From assembly GCA_948470475.1 (NCBI GenBank), contig OX419338.1, forward strand, positions 36,118,595 to 36,182,594: 64,000 nt of DNA. The letters are read 5' to 3'. Shown here in pieces: positions 9,101-17,990 of the stretch (positions are counted from its first letter, which is position 1; every line of letters starts with the position of its first letter). The notes beneath the pieces are model-generated. The model was not told the origin of the DNA, made no database searches, and was given only the letters and a program-made list of their open reading frames with translations. The position numbers and the translations under genes are program-made. The stretch comes from Galaxea fascicularis. Taxonomy: Eukaryota > Cnidaria > Anthozoa > Scleractinia > Euphylliidae.

Positions 9101-11793
9101 TGTTTGGTGACCGTGCATCGCCTTATATGGCTCAGTACGTTCTGCGCCAGCACGCCAAAGATTACCAAGAGGAATATCCAACAGCAGTGGCAATCATCCT
9201 CTTGCAGATGTACATGGACGATGTCCTGACTTCACTGGAGACAGATGACGAAGCCTTAAAGGTTCGCGATCAGCTCATTGATCTACTCGGGAAAGCGGGA
9301 TTCAAGATCCGACGATGGTGCAGCAACAAACCTAAAGTGCTGGAGGACATACCCCTTGACGATCGAGTAGCAAACGTGAAAATCGAGGAAGCAGAGCTGC
9401 CCTGCATGAAGGCGTTGGGGGTTCAGTGGAATGCAGAAATTGACGCGTTCACCTTTAAGTTGAACCCGCCAAAGGACATTGAGTACACAAAACGAGGATT
9501 TCTGAAGAAACTTGCCACCCTGTTTGATCCTCTACAGATGCTAGCACCATTCACAATAAGGGCAAGAATGGCTCTACAGGAAACTTGGTTACTTGGCCTC
9601 AGCTGGGACGAGGAATTTCCGGATGAGTTGAAGAGAAGGTGTCAAGCTTGGTTTCATGAACTGTCAGAGCTTGCTGGTGTCCAAGTCCCAAGGTGTTACC
9701 GAGTAGCTGGAAAGCGTGTTGTTGAAACCACAATCCACACCATGACAGATGCGTCGCAACTGGCATACGCGGCCGTAAGCTATGTGCGTAATGAATATGA
9801 AGATGGAGAAGTATCCGTACGGTTTGCTGCGGCAAAAGCCAAGGTTGCCCCAACAAAAGCGACAAGCATCCCTCGCTTAGAGTTGATGGGGGCGGTGTTA
9901 GGATTAAGACTGTCCAGAAGGGTCTCAGAATTGTTGCAAGTGGGCTTTGACAGTTGTACTTTGTGGACGGACAGTGAGGATGTTATTTGTTGGATTCAAG
10001 GTCAATCTAGGAGGTACAAAACCTTTGTGGCGAACAGAGTATCTGAGATACACCAGAAATCCAACCCCAAGCAGTGGCGTCATGTTCCGACTCACCTGAA
10101 CTGTGCTGATGATGCTACCAGAGGTCTTCATGCGCGTGAATTGACAGCCAATCACCGTTGGTTCCATGGGCCCGAATTCCTGTATGACATTCCAGAGAAT
10201 TGGCCACAAAAGAAACATATCAAGGAAGACGAAAGTTCTAAAGACTGCCGAGCTGAGGTCACAAAGCCCAAAATGACATTTGTGGCAGAAGTTTCCAAGC
10301 CATTGATAGATCCCCTGAAGTATTCAAGCTGGACAAAACTGATAAGAGTGACTGCCTGGGTATTGCGGTTTATTGGAAAACTGCTAAGCAAGGTGAAGAA
10401 AGGAGGAAGCGCCGTTCCCACGTTAGTGAGAGAAAATTTGTTGACCCCAGTTGAGCTGGAAGAGGCTGGAAAGTTCTGGGTGAAGCAGGCACAGATCGAG
10501 AGATTCCCCATGGAAGTGCGAAATTTGAATGGTGGAAGGGAGATTAGCAGTCAGAGTCCCTTGAAACAGCTGACGCCTATAATTGACAAGGAAGGAATGT
10601 TACGAGTTGGGGGACGCCTTACCAGAGCAGCTCTTCCCTATGATGCCATGCATCCAATGATCCTGCCCAAGAAACATCACATTACTCGGTTGATTGTAGC
10701 AGATGTCCATGGTCGTTGTCATCATGCAGGAATAAATCACGTGTTGGCCCAAGTTCGCCATCGATATTGGATCATTGATGGCCGGCAAGAAGTTAAGAAT
10801 TGGGACAGAGAGTGCAAAGTGTGTGAAAAGAGGCGTGCAGCACCAGCAACGCAGATAATGGCACCTCTTCCAGAGTCAAGACTAGGAACACCCATGAGGG
10901 CTTTTGCAAAATCATGTGTGGACTATGCAGGGCCATTCATAACTAAGATCACGCGAAGAGTTTCAGCTAAGAGATACCTCTGCCTATTTACCTGTTCAGC
11001 CACTAGAGCGGTTCACCTGGAGATCGCCTTTTCGATGAGCACAGCAGATTTCTTGAATGCGTTTAGCCGAATGGTTGCCACAAGAGGACGACCTGAAGAA
11101 GTCACTAGCGATAACGGAACAAACTTTGTGGGGGCAGAAAGGGAGCTGAGAGAGCTGATCCAGTCAATCAACCAGAAGGAGATTGTGGATGACTGTGCCA
11201 GTAAAGGCATCAAGTGGAATTGGAATCCACCCCTTGGTTCGCATTTTGGTGGCGTGTTCGAGTCGCTGGTTAAAGTAGCCAAGAAAGCGTTGAAGTCAAT
11301 CGTGGGAAATGCAGGGCTGAATGATGATGAACTCCAAACTGCCATCAAAGAAGTAGAGGGACTTATGAATTCACGACCATTGTCGTATGAGGGAACAGAC
11401 CCCCGTGATGAACCTGTGCTGACGCCGAGCCACTTCTTGATAGGGCAATTAGGAGGACAGCTGGCTCCCCGAGTAGCAGATGAAGTGGCATTTAACCCCC
11501 GAAACAGATGGAGATTGGTTCAGGATCTCGTTAAGGTTTTCTGGAGGCGCTGGAGAGAAGAATTTCTGTCAACGCTCAACACTCGGAAGAAATGGAGAGA
11601 GGCGCGTGACAACCTTAAAGAAGGAGACGTAGTACTTGTGGTTGATCAGAATGCACCACGAGGCAAGTGGCACCTGGGACGAGTGATGGAGGAGTTTCCA
11701 GGCCAAGATGGACAAGTGCGAGTCGTTAGAGTGAAAGTCCAGGGTCACGATTACATCCGCCCAATCACACGGTTGTGCCCATTGAGTGTTTGA
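6196..11793 (+). CDS. BEL/Pao gag-pol polyprotein (1865 residues, intact)
   Basis: Retrotransposon polyprotein read in one frame with no stop. Order of parts: Lys/Glu-rich coiled-coil N terminus (about 1-200); DUF1759-like gag core (about 225-370, 'LPVFDGDP' then 'WPNWYGMF'); Cys/His region (about 448-515) with a zinc knuckle of form C-x2-C-x4-H-x4-C; retropepsin region with 'FLDGGSSSSYL' (about 585); reverse transcriptase with catalytic 'YMDD' near 1005; RNase H/Pao peptidase region ('MTDAS', 'IPRLELMGA', 'WTDSEDV'); integrase H2C2 zinc finger (about 1505-1545); integrase core with the expected D, D ('SDNGTNF') and E ('GGVFESL'); C-terminal DUF5641 ('DVVLVVDQNAPRGKWHLGRV'). The protease carries DGG rather than the usual D(S/T)G. 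There is no envelope gene. The ATG directly follows the primer site. Confidence 0.96.
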   Translation: MTEEENTKRKRTLPKHLQDYVDVPGQTTAANSKQTESTSIRSGGSHRTSEKSGGTSKSKSSSAKERAKEAAREARLAKLKVEQLKEKALLEVQIATQKAELDAQLTIKEAEQEADWKEQEALLLEEEASEDEISERMDEFEQNEPTADDVKNVKVEQCDTKKGDLPSKDAKFATQKVTEWLKTVTPKQEPDEFNERARVLEPTEEKEKFANWANTALGKSPLMSSLPKIQLPVFDGDPCHWPNWYGMFKVLVDDQMLSKTQKMIYLKASVKGSAEKAISGMLFDGTMYEQAVEELTLRFGNPELISRSLIRKLLELPTLKDEDVSSLRSFVDNMHNIVRTLKSYGHSADVQAAANMQQVMDKLPPKIAERWSRRKRELQPKRVDLSDLDMWLETEVQVKEMVYGSVTIPEKPKYEPGKPKANASNPKWNSRRQNGRVNAFMTSAAKLECPICRNDHQITMCETWKKGTVDDRWELARKHNLCFLCLKRNHRTWRCMSKDTCAVQGCGRKHHSQLHKTGMLRLNPTAATFHPLQTDTGNAQQSTTPETHASCGMTEEPVNAKRNEKVALQMVPVILEGRNGIRIKANAFLDGGSSSSYLREQVADTLGLEAECRPLRIAVFGAKTVVTDSKTVTVHVESMNGDTKREVLLWTTPSICKMRAMDWSQSKEKLCHLRDLKIAKPVGSGEIDLLIGSDYYEELLLPLEHRVGRPGEPVGVKTPLGWTIVGHVPEGISGCSTACHTFTFHANPIPELQADELMRKMWDDELAGLGDQKKQLTAEEMYAERKVANSRRYIGGRYEVGIPWVDDQPPLYSNRTSAESRLVSLEKQLQRRPDIAEKYCQVMEANVTKGYVRKVEPPEVDDGPSWYLPHFPVVREDKETTKVRIVYDSAAKYGGISLNDTMLPGPKLQQDVFDVLLRFRNNPVALVADLKEMFSQVIMAKEDRKYHRFLWRGLELTRPPEVYEAVSLMFGDRASPYMAQYVLRQHAKDYQEEYPTAVAIILLQMYMDDVLTSLETDDEALKVRDQLIDLLGKAGFKIRRWCSNKPKVLEDIPLDDRVANVKIEEAELPCMKALGVQWNAEIDAFTFKLNPPKDIEYTKRGFLKKLATLFDPLQMLAPFTIRARMALQETWLLGLSWDEEFPDELKRRCQAWFHELSELAGVQVPRCYRVAGKRVVETTIHTMTDASQLAYAAVSYVRNEYEDGEVSVRFAAAKAKVAPTKATSIPRLELMGAVLGLRLSRRVSELLQVGFDSCTLWTDSEDVICWIQGQSRRYKTFVANRVSEIHQKSNPKQWRHVPTHLNCADDATRGLHARELTANHRWFHGPEFLYDIPENWPQKKHIKEDESSKDCRAEVTKPKMTFVAEVSKPLIDPLKYSSWTKLIRVTAWVLRFIGKLLSKVKKGGSAVPTLVRENLLTPVELEEAGKFWVKQAQIERFPMEVRNLNGGREISSQSPLKQLTPIIDKEGMLRVGGRLTRAALPYDAMHPMILPKKHHITRLIVADVHGRCHHAGINHVLAQVRHRYWIIDGRQEVKNWDRECKVCEKRRAAPATQIMAPLPESRLGTPMRAFAKSCVDYAGPFITKITRRVSAKRYLCLFTCSATRAVHLEIAFSMSTADFLNAFSRMVATRGRPEEVTSDNGTNFVGAERELRELIQSINQKEIVDDCASKGIKWNWNPPLGSHFGGVFESLVKVAKKALKSIVGNAGLNDDELQTAIKEVEGLMNSRPLSYEGTDPRDEPVLTPSHFLIGQLGGQLAPRVADEVAFNPRNRWRLVQDLVKVFWRRWREEFLSTLNTRKKWREARDNLKEGDVVLVVDQNAPRGKWHLGRVMEEFPGQDGQVRVVRVKVQGHDYIRPITRLCPLSV

Positions 11794-11842
11794 GATGAAC
11801 TGAACTTACTGAGATGAAGAGCAGACACCGGATGTGCTCTTC

Positions 11843-11853
11843 GGGGGGGAGGA
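11843..11853 (+). other. Polypurine tract of the BEL element
   Basis: A G-rich purine run (GGGGGGGAGGA) ends at the first base before the 3' LTR, as needed for plus-strand priming. Confidence 0.85.
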
Positions 11854-11979
11854 TGGACCGGCGAATTGAACTGTAGAGCATGATGGGAAATAAAAGCACG
11901 TGTGAAAAGAAAGATGGCGTCTTGTGTGTTTATTTCATGTAGGAAGTTTTAAGCTCAAGTTTTATTGATGAACAAACCA
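11854..11979 (+). repeat. 3' LTR of the BEL element
   Basis: 126 bases identical to the 5' LTR, followed directly by the GCACT target duplication (11980-11984) and then by the continuation of the interrupted gene copy. Confidence 0.95.
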
Positions 11980-12090
11980 GCACTTGAAATTTGCTCTAAT
12001 TTTGCAGCGAACTGAGAGTTTTCCGCTTGTACCATCAAGACATCCCTGGGGTTTCCGTCTGAGGCATATCATCTCTGTATAAGTAAGTTG

Positions 12091-13355
12091 CCTGAAACTT
12101 TCTCCAATAGAGTACTAAAGTGATGACGTCATAAAAATGAAATTTCTGAAATTATGGGATTTGTCAGGATATTCTGAAAGAGCAATGTCCAAGAGGCCTG
12201 CTTGCCAAAAATGAGCATTTGGGGACAAATTGTCTCTGAGATCGTAGCCCAGTTATGCTTACAAAATTCCATACAAACCCTTCTAAATTTTTTTTGGGTC
12301 CGGCCCTACCTTCACCCTCTCGGTTAATGACACTCATAAAATAGTTTTGAGATGTCTTCAGTGGCTGTGTAACCGCCCCTGTAGTGGTTTTCCGGGAAAC
12401 GAAAGGTTTTCATATAATGGCATGAGCTGAGAATTTATCTGAGACACATGTGGACAAGTGCAATGTAAGTAGTTCAAGAGCCCATGCAAGATGAACAAAT
12501 CTGTTGAATGAAAGACCAAATAACTGCAAGTATGCTGTAAAGCTAGCGTTAAACGTATCCCAATCTATGCTTCTACTGTACTTAAACATTGATCTCGGCG
12601 CAAATTTCAAACCAAGCGCAGTACGCAAAAACTTTACCGGGACTTCACTAGCTAATTGTAGAAAATATGTCAAGTGTCCTCATTCACGGATAGGGAGATA
12701 CTCTTTTAAGCAGAAACCTTCGTATTAAAAGGACCTAAAAGAAGTTTCTCAGTCTAGAGTACATGCCTTCGTTGAGTCTTTCGGTACATGTTCTAGTTCG
12801 GCTTTGGAAAGAGATTCATCGCTTCGAAAAGCTGTAGTCTAATCGTTCCTTTTTATGTTCAAGTTTCAGTTTGAGAGTAAAGTCTCTCGTTGGGGTATTT
12901 ATCAAGACCATTTTACAACTTCCCTTCCTGATGTAGTCGAAACCCTCCTTTGATAGGCCATATTATCGTTTTGAGAACGAACGGACAGGCAAAAAGTGAA
13001 AAAATGGAAACCGCCATATCAAAACAAAAAATAGCAGTACTGATACCCATAAAACATGCATTACATCGAGTCCATGATGAGATCCTACACTTAATGCAGA
13101 TCTCTAAACTTGGTAAGCTCACTGCATCACAAAACCAACAAGTCTAAAACATAATTAAAACGTGAAATGAGTTAGGTTAGCTTGTATTTGGTACCATCAA
13201 CTGTTTCGAGGATCACTTTTACTCTCTTACTACATGAACGCTTGGACCATCAATTTTATAGTTTTAAAGAAATCGTCCGTACAGAGACTCAATCAAAAGA
13301 CGGACGAGCTGGTAACAAATAACACTGATCGAAGAGTTACAATGATGACTTATCT
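12091..13355. other. Intergenic, repeat end and no recognisable gene
   Basis: The first 200 bases repeat one end of the 4588-4948 foldback family. The rest holds short overlapping reading frames on both strands without splice signals or recognisable protein sequence. Confidence 0.4.
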
Positions 13356-13751
13356 CTAGTCAATTACAACAACCTTGATGTTGATTCCACACAGAAATTC
13401 AGTGCCTTTAAATACTTGGCACTCCTTAACTTTGAAATCATAATTGATGCCTTCCAGTAGCTCCTCACTAACGCACGGTACCCAGAGCCAGTAGTCGGTA
13501 AAGCGAGCACTATCCTCCGGTCCAGTTATCCCCTTCCAGATGGCTGAAGCTGGGTACTTGATGAGAACAGCTTTAGAGATTTGACGCAGTGTTGCTGCTA
13601 AAGGTGTCCCACAATCTATCACCAGGACATCCCTCTGGGTTCCTTTCAGTGGCATCTCGTGTTTTCCGATATATTTTCCAGAAAACTCCTTTCCTGTCAG
13701 TGCTTCGTAGATTTCCAAGAGATCGTCATCAATCGCATCAGAGGATGCCAT
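13356..13751 (-). CDS. Unrecognised 131-residue single-exon protein
   Basis: An intact reading frame from ATG (13751) to TAG, uninterrupted by introns. I do not recognise the family. The protein is acidic at its N terminus ('ASSDAIDDDLLEIYEAL'), has a central 'GTQRDVLVIDCGTPLAATL' segment, a 'IWKGITGPEDS' turn and a beta-rich C-terminal half with two Cys. No signal peptide or membrane segment is visible. Its reality is supported by the paralogue at 5807-12090, which preserves the protein pattern while the DNA has diverged, so the sequence was kept by selection at least before duplication. The two copies have the same orientation and lie about 1.3 kb apart apart from the BEL element. Confidence 0.6.
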   Translation of the reverse strand: MASSDAIDDDLLEIYEALTGKEFSGKYIGKHEMPLKGTQRDVLVIDCGTPLAATLRQISKAVLIKYPASAIWKGITGPEDSARFTDYWLWVPCVSEELLEGINYDFKVKECQVFKGTEFLCGINIKVVVID

Positions 13752-14323
13752 CTTTTTCTTTCAGTTATCAGACTGCGACTGAACAGGTTAATCACCTCGC
13801 CTCAATATCGGCTGTGTACTTTGAAAGAAAAACAGGAAGTATGAATTATGTGCTCAACCAAAACTCGCTTTAGATTGGCTATTTCACTTTCATTATTTGT
13901 GGACTGCAGGCGCGCCTTTTTTGTATATTATTGACGTGGTTGTTCCATCGAAGATCAGAAGACAATGGTGACCACGAGGTAGATAGCATGCAGACTCACA
14001 AGTGGCTAACGCCTGACCACAGGGTATATATAAATTTATTCCGTATAAATATAATATTTGCGGGCGACCCAAGAGGAGCCCGCAATCACAATCTTCAGGT
14101 TTGTCAAATTGTAGCATGCGCGGGAGTATTTCCACATTTTTGTGGACTTCCACTAAGAATGATAAGAATGTAAAAATGCAGTGCTACGTACGGCTTTAAT
14201 CACGTGGAATTAACCAAATATGGCTAATGTATGCAAGTGGGTACGAAAAAGACGCACATGTCTTTAGTTGTGGAATTTTCCAGACCTTGGATGTCATAAA
14301 CAATCTTTAATGAGAACAACTTA

Positions 14324-14507
14324 GGCTACGTCCACACTAAGCCGGATAAATTTGAAAACGCAACTTTTTTTATCCGAATAGTATTTTCGTCCACACTAAA
14401 ACGGCGTTTTAGGTGTCCGAAAACGGAACTTTTTGAAAACGCCGGCTAAGTGGGTTAGTGTGGACAGCGAAAACGGAACTTTTTAAAAACGCTGACGTCA
14501 CAACAGG

Positions 14508-14548
<41 letters not shown>

Positions 14549-14584
14549 GGCTGAGGTAGCGTTTCAGTGTGGACAGGGAAACAG

Positions 14585-14623
<39 letters not shown>

Positions 14624-14676
14624 CTTTCGCGGCAAAAGTTGCGTTTTCAAATTTCCGGCTTAGTGTGGACGTAGCC
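14324..14676. mobile_element. Harbinger-type MITE with TTA duplication
   Basis: 353 bp with long inverted ends beginning GGCTACGTCCACACTAAGCC on the left and GGCTACGTCCACACTAAGCC on the right (reverse complement), flanked by TTA (14321-14323, 14677-14679). The interior repeats AAAACG(C/G)AAC-type motifs in both orientations. No ORF. Confidence 0.75.
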
Positions 14677-14700
14677 TTAGACTTCATCTTCAAGACTTAA

Positions 14701-16334
14701 AGGGGCAGTATCACGAAGGTTTTCGTGATTTTTGCTCAAAATTCACTAAATTCTAGCTGCAAATATTTTGCTAATATTCGAATTCTTTCTACATCGCTAA
14801 TTCCAAGAAATAAAGTGAATTTAGTGAAAATTCAATTCAAAGTTGAAAACTGACGTGCGTTTCTCGAACCCCCCGAAACTTTTCGGGGCGTATTTCGGGT
14901 GGCCATAATTTCCTACATATCTTAAAAACGAAGACGTTTCCAGGCCTGAAATTTTGCAACAATTTTTCCCTTTAGTATCTTGAAATCATGGAGGGTCCAA
15001 AATAGGTTTGGCGGGATGTGGGATGAAGCTTAAAATCAAGGCGGGATGCGGGATACGAAAAATTTTAGGGGCGGGATACGGGATGAAACTTCCCTGGCGA
15101 GACCGGGATGCTTGTATTTTCGCAGGCGGGATGTGGGATGTTTAAAAAATTAATGGCGGGATGCGGGATGGAACACGTGAAAAAAGACCTTCAAAAACGG
15201 CCATAAAACCTCTTTACGCAAGATCTCTGTTGATAAAGGACGAAGTTTTATTTTGGTACACGGTGCTCAGTGGCGATCTGTTTACACTAAAATAAATACT
15301 TTATGATGCATCTGTCATTACGCGGAGTGCGATTGGTTGATGCTGGGACCCAATTTGGATCAATTTGCGTGTACATCGGTGTTCGTGTTCATCCATTCGT
15401 CCAAGGCGCGCAGATACTGATCTGACTGATACCTTGTTTTACAATGTGAAATGAGTTTGTAGACTCTTAAAACAGCTTGCATTTTTTGACTTTTAAAGGT
15501 CACTTTAACTCTTAAAATCTTTCAGTTGTTTGAAGTTGAAAGTAGGGTACTTATTGTACTGCGCGAACAGAAGCTTGTTGGTTTGTCTTAGTGAAAACAA
15601 GACAGCATGCATCAAATAGACCAAATAATTACTATCTGCTTGTTAGACCATCGCTCAAAGATCGGCAATATGAAACGCATGTCACAATAAAACAACAGAT
15701 AGGAGATAGGACAAAGAGCACGCTATTTCATCAATATATATTTCATTTAGAAATATCTCCACGGTTTGACTAGTTTACTTTATAGATTTATAGAGGTCGG
15801 GTCGAGGTCGTTTCTGGGCATGATGACGACACCGCCAGTAGCCTCGGGCTCATCGGAGGCAGAAAAGGAAGAAGGTGATGCAAAGGTTTTGTTGACTTTC
15901 TCATTTACTATAACGATGAATACTTACGGAGTTTTATGGCGGGATCGGGATGGAGGCTGTCGATATGGCGGGATGGCGGGAGAAGGCCGAAAAGGGTGGC
16001 GGGATGCGGGATTGCAAAACCCTATTTTGGACCCTCATCATGGGCAAAGGCCAAATTTTTAAAATATGAGGGTCGCAGTTTTAATGGAAGTGACTTTTCG
16101 CGGGGCCCGAAACGTTTTCGGTACTTTCGAGAAACGGGTCCCGGCGGGCCGACGTTTTCAAGTTTGAATTGATCCCTGTCTCGGTGGTCTGCCTCCAAAA
16201 TCGTATGAGTATAATTCCTTTGCATTGCAGTAAACCTTTAAAGGAATTTTAACCATTATTTTACCTTTGGCATCAACCGAAAAGCGAATTTTTGATTTTC
16301 AATGTGTTACTAAAAATAGTGTGAGACTGCCCCT
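14701..16334. mobile_element. TIR element with TTAA duplication (piggyBac-like), carrying a nested insertion
   Basis: Inverted ends AGGGGCAGTATCAC (left) and AGGGGCAGTCTCAC (right, reverse complement) sit inside TTAA on both sides (14697-14700, 16335-16338), the target signature of piggyBac elements. Without the inserted element at 14991-16036 it is about 590 bp and non-coding, so it is a non-autonomous derivative. Confidence 0.65.
14991..16036. mobile_element. Nested TIR element rich in GGCGGGATGCGGGAT repeats
   Basis: Ends GAGGGTCCAAAATAGG and its exact reverse complement (16021-16036) are flanked by ATCATG on both sides (14985-14990, 16037-16042). Inside each end lies a cluster of GGCGGGATG(C/T)GGGATG repeats, all in the same orientation on the plus strand (15011-15175 and 15937-16016). 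The middle 750 bases hold no recognisable transposase. The superfamily is unclear; the duplication length is near that of hAT elements, but the match is weak. Confidence 0.65.
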
Positions 16335-16843
16335 TTAATACGGATGAGTAGATTAAACTATTTTATAGATCATTCTCATTTTGTGGAGGTGTATTCAAGT
16401 AGTATTGCCATGTTTCGACTAAAAATTTACTCGACTTGAAAACATGCATAACTTTTGCGATCGCTTTCGTTGCTGCTCAAGTTTACCAAAATGTAAACCG
16501 CGAGTGCAAAGCGATTGTTTTTGTTTTGTTTTGTGGCGTTGTTGCTGTCGCCGTCCTCATTTCTTAAACTCCCTGATGTTCCTTTGGGGGCTAACGTTCA
16601 AGAACTCGCGCTTAGCAGGATTGGATTCCATGTTCCAGTTTTTCTCAGTCAGTCAGCTTGGTTAGAAGCATCAAGCATCAGCCTCGGAGTTGATGTCAAT
16701 GATAGATAATTATGTCATCAGCAAAGAGTCTCCGCGCGTGCGATTGAAGTGATTACTCATTCAGGCAAGACTCATCAACTGACAGTCGACTTATTTGCAG
16801 CCAATCGGTGTCCTCTGTTAATTATCCAATGTTTTATTGCCAG

Positions 16844-17576
16844 CTTTCGCTAGTGTGGCGGTTGTACCTCAACGACCCGTGTCAATTCAAGATTTGCATC
16901 ACCTCCTTTACCAGGTTTTATATTTTAATAACTTGGGAAAAGTTAATCGGGATAGTGAACCATTCTATAAGGTAACCTGCATTAGTTCTCAAAACATCTC
17001 TCAAACAACTGCCAGTTACAGCTTTAAAGTTTGGTCTTTTGGGGAATGTAAACCGGGAAGTGGAAAAGTGGACTGTGGAGTTTTCCTATCAAACCTTCCG
17101 TAAGCTGACAACTTCGCTTGGGGCGAGAATAGGTGTCTGCTAAGGCGATAGGCATGCTTACAAGAATTACAAGCATAAGTACAAGGGAAAGCCTGGCGCA
17201 AGAAGAACAAAACTTGCGTTCTTCTTGTGTTTGCGATTGTGAGGACAAGCACAATACAAGAACAAGGGTAAGCAAAGGTTTTGGAGAGGAAGTGAAGATG
17301 AAAATAAATCATATCTGTGCATGCGCTTGTGCATACGCTTGTGTTCAAGTACGTGTCCTCATTTGTCCTGCGCTGGCACTTGCACTTATGTTTGCGTCGG
17401 TAATGAGAACCAGGCTTAATTGTCTCTAAAATGGCGTGGTTATTCCTGGTTTTCTTTTCTTGGTTTCAGAAGTTCTTGCTAAATCCTCATTTCCCCACAG
17501 TCACAAACTACCTAGAAACACCTTTGTAGAAGATGACGACGGGAGCAAAAAACACACCAACAAACGAAAGAAGTAA
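16844..17576 (+). CDS. 3' end of an unidentified gene (one firm terminal exon, one possible internal exon)
   Basis: The firm part is 17470-17576. After a strong acceptor (TTTTCTTTTCTTGGTTTCAG) comes a 34-codon open tail, read from 17472, that is Ser-rich, then acidic ('TFVEDDDGSKK') and ends 'NKRKK' at a TAA (17574-17576). That basic C terminus looks like a nuclear or nucleolar protein. A possible upstream exon is 16844-16914 (acceptor TTTTATTGCCAG, donor CAG|GTTTTA), which reads 'VAVVPQRPVSIQDLHHLLYQ'. Its end phase (0) does not fit the terminal exon (which needs one base), so another exon or a different donor must lie between. Upstream exons may be separated by the elements at 14.3-16.3 kb. 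The segment 17130-17420 between the two is simple-sequence, repeat-like DNA. I cannot name the gene. Confidence 0.35.
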
Positions 17577-17846
17577 GAGTAACATTTTAATATCTACAAT
17601 CTGTTAATTATATAAAATGTAACAAAGTCAGCAAGAAAGAATCGGCCACTGTCCAGGTTCCTATGGTAGTTTTCCCCAGGTGGCTTCATACATCTGTGGT
17701 TAGGCACAGTATTTTTTTTGCCGTCTTGAAACTACGCTTGCCATCACCAACTTGTGTCGGGATGCCAAGCATCTACCTACAATCATAAAAGATATAAGAC
17801 TACATATTTACTCTGTGGTGACTCCAGTTGCCACAACGTTGGAGAT

Positions 17847-17852
17847 TTTATT
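17847..17852 (-). promoter_or_regulatory. Polyadenylation signal, probably SELENOK
   Basis: AATAAA on the minus strand, about 70 bases past the SECIS candidate. It would end the selenoprotein K mRNA about 270 bases before the convergent gene's stop codon at 17576. Confidence 0.45.
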
Positions 17853-17920
17853 CCGAAATTGATTCAGCTTTTGCTTTCAACAAATAACTATGAGGATTAC
17901 AGCTGTTCATCCGATTTCTT

Positions 17921-17990
17921 TCATAAATTACTACCCTACTTCCCAGGGGAAGCAGGGCAGAAACCAGCCGCTTGCAGGGTAATACATCAC
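17921..17990 (-). ncRNA. Candidate SECIS element of SELENOK
   Basis: On the minus strand the core runs GTGA, 13 bases, AA, a long hairpin, TGA, spanning 70 bases, which is the usual SECIS spacing. ATTACCCT on the 5' side pairs with AGGG-(bulge)-TAAT on the 3' side, and a nested GGCAG/CTGCC-like helix forms the upper part. The quartet uses GTGA instead of the commoner ATGA. It lies about 650 bases downstream of the Sec-containing exon in the 3' UTR. Confidence 0.5.

Larger units (their letters stand above)
6035..11979 (+). mobile_element. Complete BEL/Pao LTR retrotransposon
   Basis: A 5945-bp element: 126-bp LTR, primer binding site, single gag-pol ORF, polypurine tract, second LTR. The LTRs start TG and end CA, and I read them as identical base for base. 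The host sequence GCACT is duplicated on both sides (6030-6034, 11980-11984), the 5-bp duplication expected of this superfamily. Identical LTRs, an intact ORF and a perfect duplication mean a very recent insertion that may still be able to move. It lies antisense to the gene copy it interrupts. Confidence 0.96.
5807..12090 (-). pseudogene. Paralogue of the 13.4-kb gene, split by the BEL element
   Basis: Read on the minus strand, 12090-11980 continues across the element into 6034-5807. Once the insertion and one copy of the GCACT target duplication are removed, the fragments encode a protein parallel to the 131-residue gene at 13356-13751. Matching points, here versus intact copy: 'RDVLMVQ' / 'RDVLVID', 'QISSAVL' / 'QISKAVL', 'VVWKGFTGPNDS' / 'AIWKGITGPEDS', 'YTNYRLWV' / 'FTDYWLWV', 'GTFSCGM' / 'GTEFLCGI'. 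The N-terminal part is lost, and a one-base shift around 12055-12062 (next to the ATGCC shared with the intact copy) breaks the frame, so this copy was probably already dead or dying when the element landed. Function of the family is unknown to me. Confidence 0.75.
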
